Below, in pieces: positions 12,807-16,273 of a DNA stretch of 16,273 nt. This DNA is from Caproicibacter sp002399225 (GTDB lineage: Bacteria > Bacillota > Clostridia > Oscillospirales > Acutalibacteraceae), in NCBI GenBank assembly GCA_036756705.1, contig DAIOKN010000036.1, forward strand, positions 1 through 16,273. The letters are read 5' to 3'. How positions within the stretch are numbered: the stretch's first letter is position 1; each line of letters starts with the position of its first letter. A program made the translations under genes and the position numbers. Below the pieces are notes generated by a model, which saw nothing but the letters and a program-made list of their open reading frames with translations, was not told the DNA's origin and did no database searches.

Positions 12807-14168
12807 TTAGTCCTGCCAGCCGATGCTTCCCGCATCCTCCGGCAAATCAACCTTGCCTGATTCGACGGCGGTAAAGGCGTCTTCCAGAACGTCCAGCGCT
12901 TGGTCGAGCTGTTCCCGCGTGATCACCAGCGGCGGCTGAAAACGAAGAATGTTTCCCTGCAAAGTGATGATGACAACGCCGTGATAAAAGGCGTAATAAA
13001 TCACTTTGGTGGCGGTTTCCTCATCGGGTTCCTTGGTGCGCCGGTCTTTTACCAGCTCAATGCCGCCGTCCAGTCCGAACATGCGGATGTCGCCGATGCA
13101 GGAATGCTTTTTCTGCATTTCCAGAAAGCGCTTTTTTGCGTAATCACCGTCCTGGGCGGATTTTTCCACCAGCTTTTCGTCCTCAATGACATCCAAAGTT
13201 GCCATTGCGGCCGCACAGCAGACCGGGTTGCCGGATGTTGTGAACAGATGGGCTGGAGAATCCAGGCTCTCCATAATTTCCTTTTTTCCGATAATGGCGC
13301 TGAGCGGCATCCCGGAGGCCAGGGATTTCCCGACCGACATCAGGTCGGGCTCAATTTGGTCGTAATGCTGGATGCTCCACATTTTACCGGAACGGCCAAG
13401 TCCCTGGTTGACTTCATCGATGGCAAACAGGATACCGTGTTCGCGGCAGAACCGGTAGACCATCTGCATGTATTCCTCGGGCGCCTTGACGATTCCTCCG
13501 TCGCCCTGAATTGGTTCGATCAAGACGCAGGCCGTTTCGTTCGCGGGCAGAAAGGACTGGAACGGCCGCATAAAGTCTTTAAAATACCGCACTGCAACAT
13601 CATGTTCCGTTTCCCCTTCATCAGTACGGTACAGATCCGGATACGGCACATGGACAATGTCTGGGACCAGCGGTCCCATTTTTCGTGTCATGTTGAGGCT
13701 GCAGCCGGAAAGGGACATCGAACCGTAAGTGGAACCATGGTAAGAATTCATATAGGAAACCATGTAGGGCCGGCCTGTGTACGCACGCGCAAATTTCATC
13801 ACCGCGTCGTTCGCATCGGAGGCGGAATTGCCGAACACCACTTGCTTGGGCGAAGGACCCGGAGCTAATTTTGCCAGACGTTCCGCCAATTCCTGCCCCG
13901 GCCGGTGATGAAAATACGCCGGCGTGTAATGAACTAATTTTGCAGCTTGGTCCTGGATGGCCTTGACAACGCGGGGATGGCTGAGTCCCACGTTGGTGGC
14001 GGAAGCGCTTGCCAGCAGATCGATGTACTGGTTTCCCTCTATATCGGTCAGAATTGCGCCATGGCCGGATTCAATGACCAGATCGTAATAATTGATACGC
14101 CCGGATTTGGCGTAGTATTGATTTTCACGCTGGATCAACTGATGCGCTGTTGAGTGATTCTTTTCCAT
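12807..14168 (-). CDS. Class III PLP enzyme, isoleucine 2-epimerase-like
   Basis: This 453-residue fold-type I PLP enzyme has all the parts: PLP phosphate loop NSASDAND (114-121), YHGSTYGSMSLSG, the EPIQGDGG segment with D223, D251 in DEVNQGLGR, and the Schiff-base lysine K281 in MSVGKSLASGMPLSA. It is full length. From memory it is very close to isoleucine 2-epimerase (EC 5.1.1.21) of Lentilactobacillus buchneri, where the equivalent Lys280 and Asp222 racemise nonpolar amino acids, for example L-isoleucine to D-allo-isoleucine. A plain omega-amino acid aminotransferase is the other option. AAGGAG precedes the ATG. It follows the YkvI-family transporter by 39 bases and is read through from a probable leucine T-box. 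Confidence 0.85.
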   Translation of the reverse strand: MEKNHSTAHQLIQRENQYYAKSGRINYYDLVIESGHGAILTDIEGNQYIDLLASASATNVGLSHPRVVKAIQDQAAKLVHYTPAYFHHRPGQELAERLAKLAPGPSPKQVVFGNSASDANDAVMKFARAYTGRPYMVSYMNSYHGSTYGSMSLSGCSLNMTRKMGPLVPDIVHVPYPDLYRTDEGETEHDVAVRYFKDFMRPFQSFLPANETACVLIEPIQGDGGIVKAPEEYMQMVYRFCREHGILFAIDEVNQGLGRSGKMWSIQHYDQIEPDLMSVGKSLASGMPLSAIIGKKEIMESLDSPAHLFTTSGNPVCCAAAMATLDVIEDEKLVEKSAQDGDYAKKRFLEMQKKHSCIGDIRMFGLDGGIELVKDRRTKEPDEETATKVIYYAFYHGVVIITLQGNILRFQPPLVITREQLDQALDVLEDAFTAVESGKVDLPEDAGSIGWQD

Positions 14169-14207
14169 TTCACAAAAAGCTCCTTTTATTCAATAAGATC
14201 TATTCCA

Positions 14208-15383
14208 TTATTCTTTGGCGTCTGCACCGACCAGTGTATCGCCGGCTGCTCCTTTCGGGCTTTTTACATGATGATAGATTTCAACCGCAAAGATCGCTAC
14301 CAGCAATACGATGCCAAAATAGCCGCTGAACGGATAGACGATGCCGACCAGTTTATCAAACGGAAGCTGGGCACCGATCCATGCGATCGCTGTCGCAATG
14401 ACAATCGTTGTGTTGTAACGCCGTTTGCTTGCACCTTCCGGTGTAAACCGAGCTGCCAGAGACCACATCATGGGCGCGGCCGTGTCATAAATACAGGCCA
14501 ATAGAATGATGAAGAAAAAGAATCCAAAAACCGGATGGATGTTAATGGCAAGCTGCAGCATTGGCACCTGTGTGGTATAAACCAGGTTAAAGTGGCCGAA
14601 AAGGGCGAGATTCATAAAAAATGCGGCGAAAAACAGCCCGATGCCCCCAAAAATTCCGCCCCAGAAAGCAGTGCGCTGATTGGCCGAGTTTTTACCAAGA
14701 GTCGCGATGAATGGAACGCCGGCAACATAGTTATAGGCGATGAACAGAATGGCGCCAAGCCAGAACCAGCCGCTGGAACTTCCGGCGGCGTAGGTCAGCT
14801 GCCCCGGCTTTGCCGCCGCAAACTGACTTTGAAAAGTACCCATCGCTCCCGTGTTTGAAAATACCGTCCAGATTGAAACAAAAATCGTGACAATAAAAGT
14901 CAGCCCGCCCAGTTTCCCGACAATGCTCACCACTTTTTGCAGTCCGAGGCTTGTTGTCAGAATGACCAGGATTGACATTCCGATGGAGCCAACCAGCGTA
15001 GAAACGTGGAAATATTGGCTTAGCGACGCGGCTGCGCCTGAAATCATGACCATCTCAACCAACAGCAGGAAGAAATAAGTAAACCATTCCATGAAAGCGC
15101 CGGCATATTTTCCCAGATAAAAGCGGTAAACGTCGCCTTCTTTTTCTTTCCGGTACGTTTGCCCATGTTTCATGATAATTGCGATTACGATTATAAAGAT
15201 GCCGAAAGCAAACATCCCGAGGAACCCGCGCCATCCGTAAACGGTGAATGACTGAGCAACCTCCTGGCCGCTTGCATAGCCGGAGCCGATTAGGTATGCC
15301 AGAATTGCTCCCGCATATTTTAACGCTTGTTTCCAATCGATTTTCTGTCCATTTGAAATTTTATCACTGCTCACTTTTTCCAT
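14208..15383 (-). CDS. YkvI-family membrane transporter
   Basis: This 391-residue protein with 10 or more helices belongs to COG3949 (YkvI), distantly related to APC/LeuT-fold permeases. The unwound helix-1 motif appears as GSGYASGQEVAQSF, and WFTYFFLLLVEMVMISGAAA and FFFIILLACIYDTAAPM follow. The substrate of the family is not firmly known; position before an isoleucine 2-epimerase-like gene and after a T-box points to branched-chain or other nonpolar amino acids. The ATG at 15383 directly abuts GGAAGG; GTG at 15374 (fourth codon) has better spacing and may be the true start. Confidence 0.85.
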   Translation of the reverse strand: MEKVSSDKISNGQKIDWKQALKYAGAILAYLIGSGYASGQEVAQSFTVYGWRGFLGMFAFGIFIIVIAIIMKHGQTYRKEKEGDVYRFYLGKYAGAFMEWFTYFFLLLVEMVMISGAAASLSQYFHVSTLVGSIGMSILVILTTSLGLQKVVSIVGKLGGLTFIVTIFVSIWTVFSNTGAMGTFQSQFAAAKPGQLTYAAGSSSGWFWLGAILFIAYNYVAGVPFIATLGKNSANQRTAFWGGIFGGIGLFFAAFFMNLALFGHFNLVYTTQVPMLQLAINIHPVFGFFFFIILLACIYDTAAPMMWSLAARFTPEGASKRRYNTTIVIATAIAWIGAQLPFDKLVGIVYPFSGYFGIVLLVAIFAVEIYHHVKSPKGAAGDTLVGADAKE

Positions 15384-15459
15384 CCTTCCGAATTTTAAAT
15401 TTTTATATGATAAATATATATATATATTACTTGATTACTTGTTTACCTGTTTTAGAGGC

Positions 15460-15469
15460 NNNNNNNNNN
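15460..15469. other. Assembly gap (10 N)
   Basis: Ten undetermined bases join two contigs; the real gap length is unknown. The sequence on the right begins exactly at the left tip of the 86-base palindrome. Confidence 0.98.
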
Positions 15470-15555
15470 TTCTTCTCTTTTTCTGTAGGCTTAAGGCAGG
15501 CTAATAAATATATATATATATTAGCCTGCCTTAAGCCTACAGAAAAAGAGAAGAA
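15470..15555. repeat. 86-base near-perfect palindrome beside the gap
   Basis: The two 43-base arms are reverse complements with one mismatch (15507/15518), centred on an AT tract. The same AT tract (ATAAATATA...TTA) recurs left of the gap at about 15411-15428. Starting exactly at the gap, it is probably a foldback assembly artefact; a real long hairpin cannot be excluded. Confidence 0.9.
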
Positions 15556-15719
15556 ATTCATACTTTCTTCCAGAGAAAATCGAGGATGAAGTCTAAAATT
15601 AAAGCAGTTGAAGACAAATTTAAGAAAATAAAAATTTCATCAGGCAGCGCGGTCCGCTTCCCTAAATTTAAATCTTGTCCGCGCTTTTATGGAAAAAACG
15701 GGAAGAATTTAAAAAAAGA

Positions 15720-15976
15720 TAAAAAAACAGACTCACTCCAGAAAACTGGGGCGAGCCTTTCAGTCCGCGGTACCACCCATATTCGTATTGCTACGCACTT
15801 AAAAAGCCTTAACATGGCCCGAATCGTGCGAACCTACTTTTCGTTTCGGAACGCCTGCTCGGAAATGAGAGAACTGTATTTTTTACGCTGCGGGGTCTCA
15901 CCTGTCCTCCGCTTCTCTGTTACGCAAAATTCATACAGCCAATTTTCGTCATTGCATTTTTTATTATAAATTATTT
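15720..15976 (-). promoter_or_regulatory. T-box riboswitch, likely leucine-specific
   Basis: On the minus strand the T-box core GGGTGGTACCGCGG (about 15764-15777) is intact. It is followed by a terminator, GGCTCGCCCCAG paired to CTGGAGTGAGTC, and a run of seven T (15721-15727). Stem I shows the distal AGAGA...GGAGGACAGGTGAGACC pattern and a closing helix CTGTAT/ATACAG. The specifier side reads ATACAGTTCTCTCATT then TCCGAGC. With the spacing of the glyQS leader (specifier, six bases, GAGC) the specifier is CUC, Leu; UUC (Phe) is a less likely register. Uncharged tRNA would let transcription proceed leftward toward the transporter and epimerase-like gene. Confidence 0.85.
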
Positions 15977-15982
15977 TTAGAT

Positions 15983-16011
15983 AGTATATTCTTGGTCTTT
16001 CACTTTGTCAA
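15983..16011 (-). promoter_or_regulatory. SigmaA promoter of the T-box transcript
   Basis: On the minus strand TTGACA (16006-16011) and TATACT (15983-15988) have a 17-base spacer. The start would fall near 15976, right before the T-box stem I. Confidence 0.85.
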
Positions 16012-16273
16012 GGGGTGAATTCAAAATTTTTTATTTTAATTTTCAATTCCGGCAAAGCAGGTCATATCGAAATTTTATTTGGAAGCGGCTTGCATAATCA
16101 AACCGCACAAGGTTCTAAAGAATGCTCCGCACGGATGATAATATGCAGTTACGTTTACTGCATCCTTCAAATCATGAGTCCAAAAAATCAAAACATACAA
16201 TTGGCACATGAAACAGTTTAATGATATTATGCAGATTTTAAAAAATATAAAGTCAATGTAAAGCCTTTATTGA
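16012..16273. other. No gene recognised; small inverted repeat
   Basis: The last 260 bases are AT-rich. The plus-strand frame at 16015-16221 has no ribosome binding site or family resemblance. ATGCAGT/ACTGCAT (about 16142-16162) is a small 7-bp inverted repeat of unknown use. Confidence 0.5.

Larger units (their letters stand above)
15384..15720. other. AT-rich leader segment with assembly gap, no gene seen
   Basis: This stretch lies between the transporter start and the T-box terminator. It is AT-rich, contains the N-run and the palindrome, and a plus-strand 127-codon frame (15586-15969) that is rejected because it runs through the T-box. Its true length is uncertain because of the gap. Confidence 0.6.

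Noticed and set aside
12900..13868. 322-codon plus-strand frame
   Set aside because: It is the antisense shadow of the class III PLP gene, which has all catalytic motifs on the minus strand.
15470..15589. Small peptide encoded across the palindrome
   Set aside because: Both arms translate to related peptides simply because of the foldback; likely an assembly artefact.
15586..15969. 127-codon plus-strand frame
   Set aside because: It reads the complement of the T-box leader and terminator; low-complexity start and no family.
16015..16221. 68-codon plus-strand frame at the right edge
   Set aside because: No ribosome binding site, odd composition and no recognisable domain.
1..16273. CRISPR array, rRNA or insertion sequence
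   Set aside because: No regularly spaced repeats, no rRNA segments and no transposase or terminal inverted repeats were seen.

Overview
The window looks like a low-to-mid GC Firmicute of the class Clostridia, perhaps an Oscillospiraceae-like anaerobe. This is inferred from Shine-Dalgarno-rich gene starts, TTGACA/TATAAT-type promoters, a T-box riboswitch, a sigma-28-like promoter and the protein families present; no species can be named. It falls into two parts divided by a 3' tRNA fragment near 6618-6652.

Positions 1-6617 look like one end of an integrative (plasmid-like or conjugative) element. They hold a small coiled-coil protein, an XRE repressor divergent from a tiny membrane protein, a three-gene set of secreted/membrane proteins (188, 581 and 88 aa, minus strand), a repeat-bearing stretch with one doubtful small ORF, and a minus-strand operon: 20-codon leader peptide, DUF2786 protein, ParA (with an in-frame DUF3970-like N-terminal extension) and ParB. 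The operon starts beside a T-arm plus acceptor sequence ending in CCA with no tRNA 5' half, the usual scar of integration into a tRNA gene. A strong hairpin terminator to its right fits the original downstream flank of the tRNA.

Positions 6653-16273 look chromosomal. A soluble PocR-domain chemoreceptor-like protein is read leftward from a promoter closely matching the motility sigma factor consensus. A roughly 590-base intergenic region with several hairpins follows, then a NodB-type polysaccharide deacetylase lipoprotein. Next comes a rightward operon, ridA - L-cysteine desulfidase/serine dehydratase-like gene (cyuA/UPF0597 family) - DAACS-family amino acid symporter, behind a strong promoter overlapped by two tandem dyads. 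It reads as an uptake-and-breakdown module in which RidA clears the enamine/imine intermediate. Convergent to it is a leftward pair: a YkvI-family transporter and a class III aminotransferase-fold protein very like isoleucine 2-epimerase. Upstream lies a complete T-box leader with its own consensus promoter, and the best-fitting specifier codon is CUC (leucine).

The sequence between the T-box and the transporter contains a run of 10 N flanked by an 86-base near-perfect palindrome, which is probably an assembly foldback. The distance and any small gene between T-box and transporter are therefore uncertain. The last 260 bases show no convincing gene.
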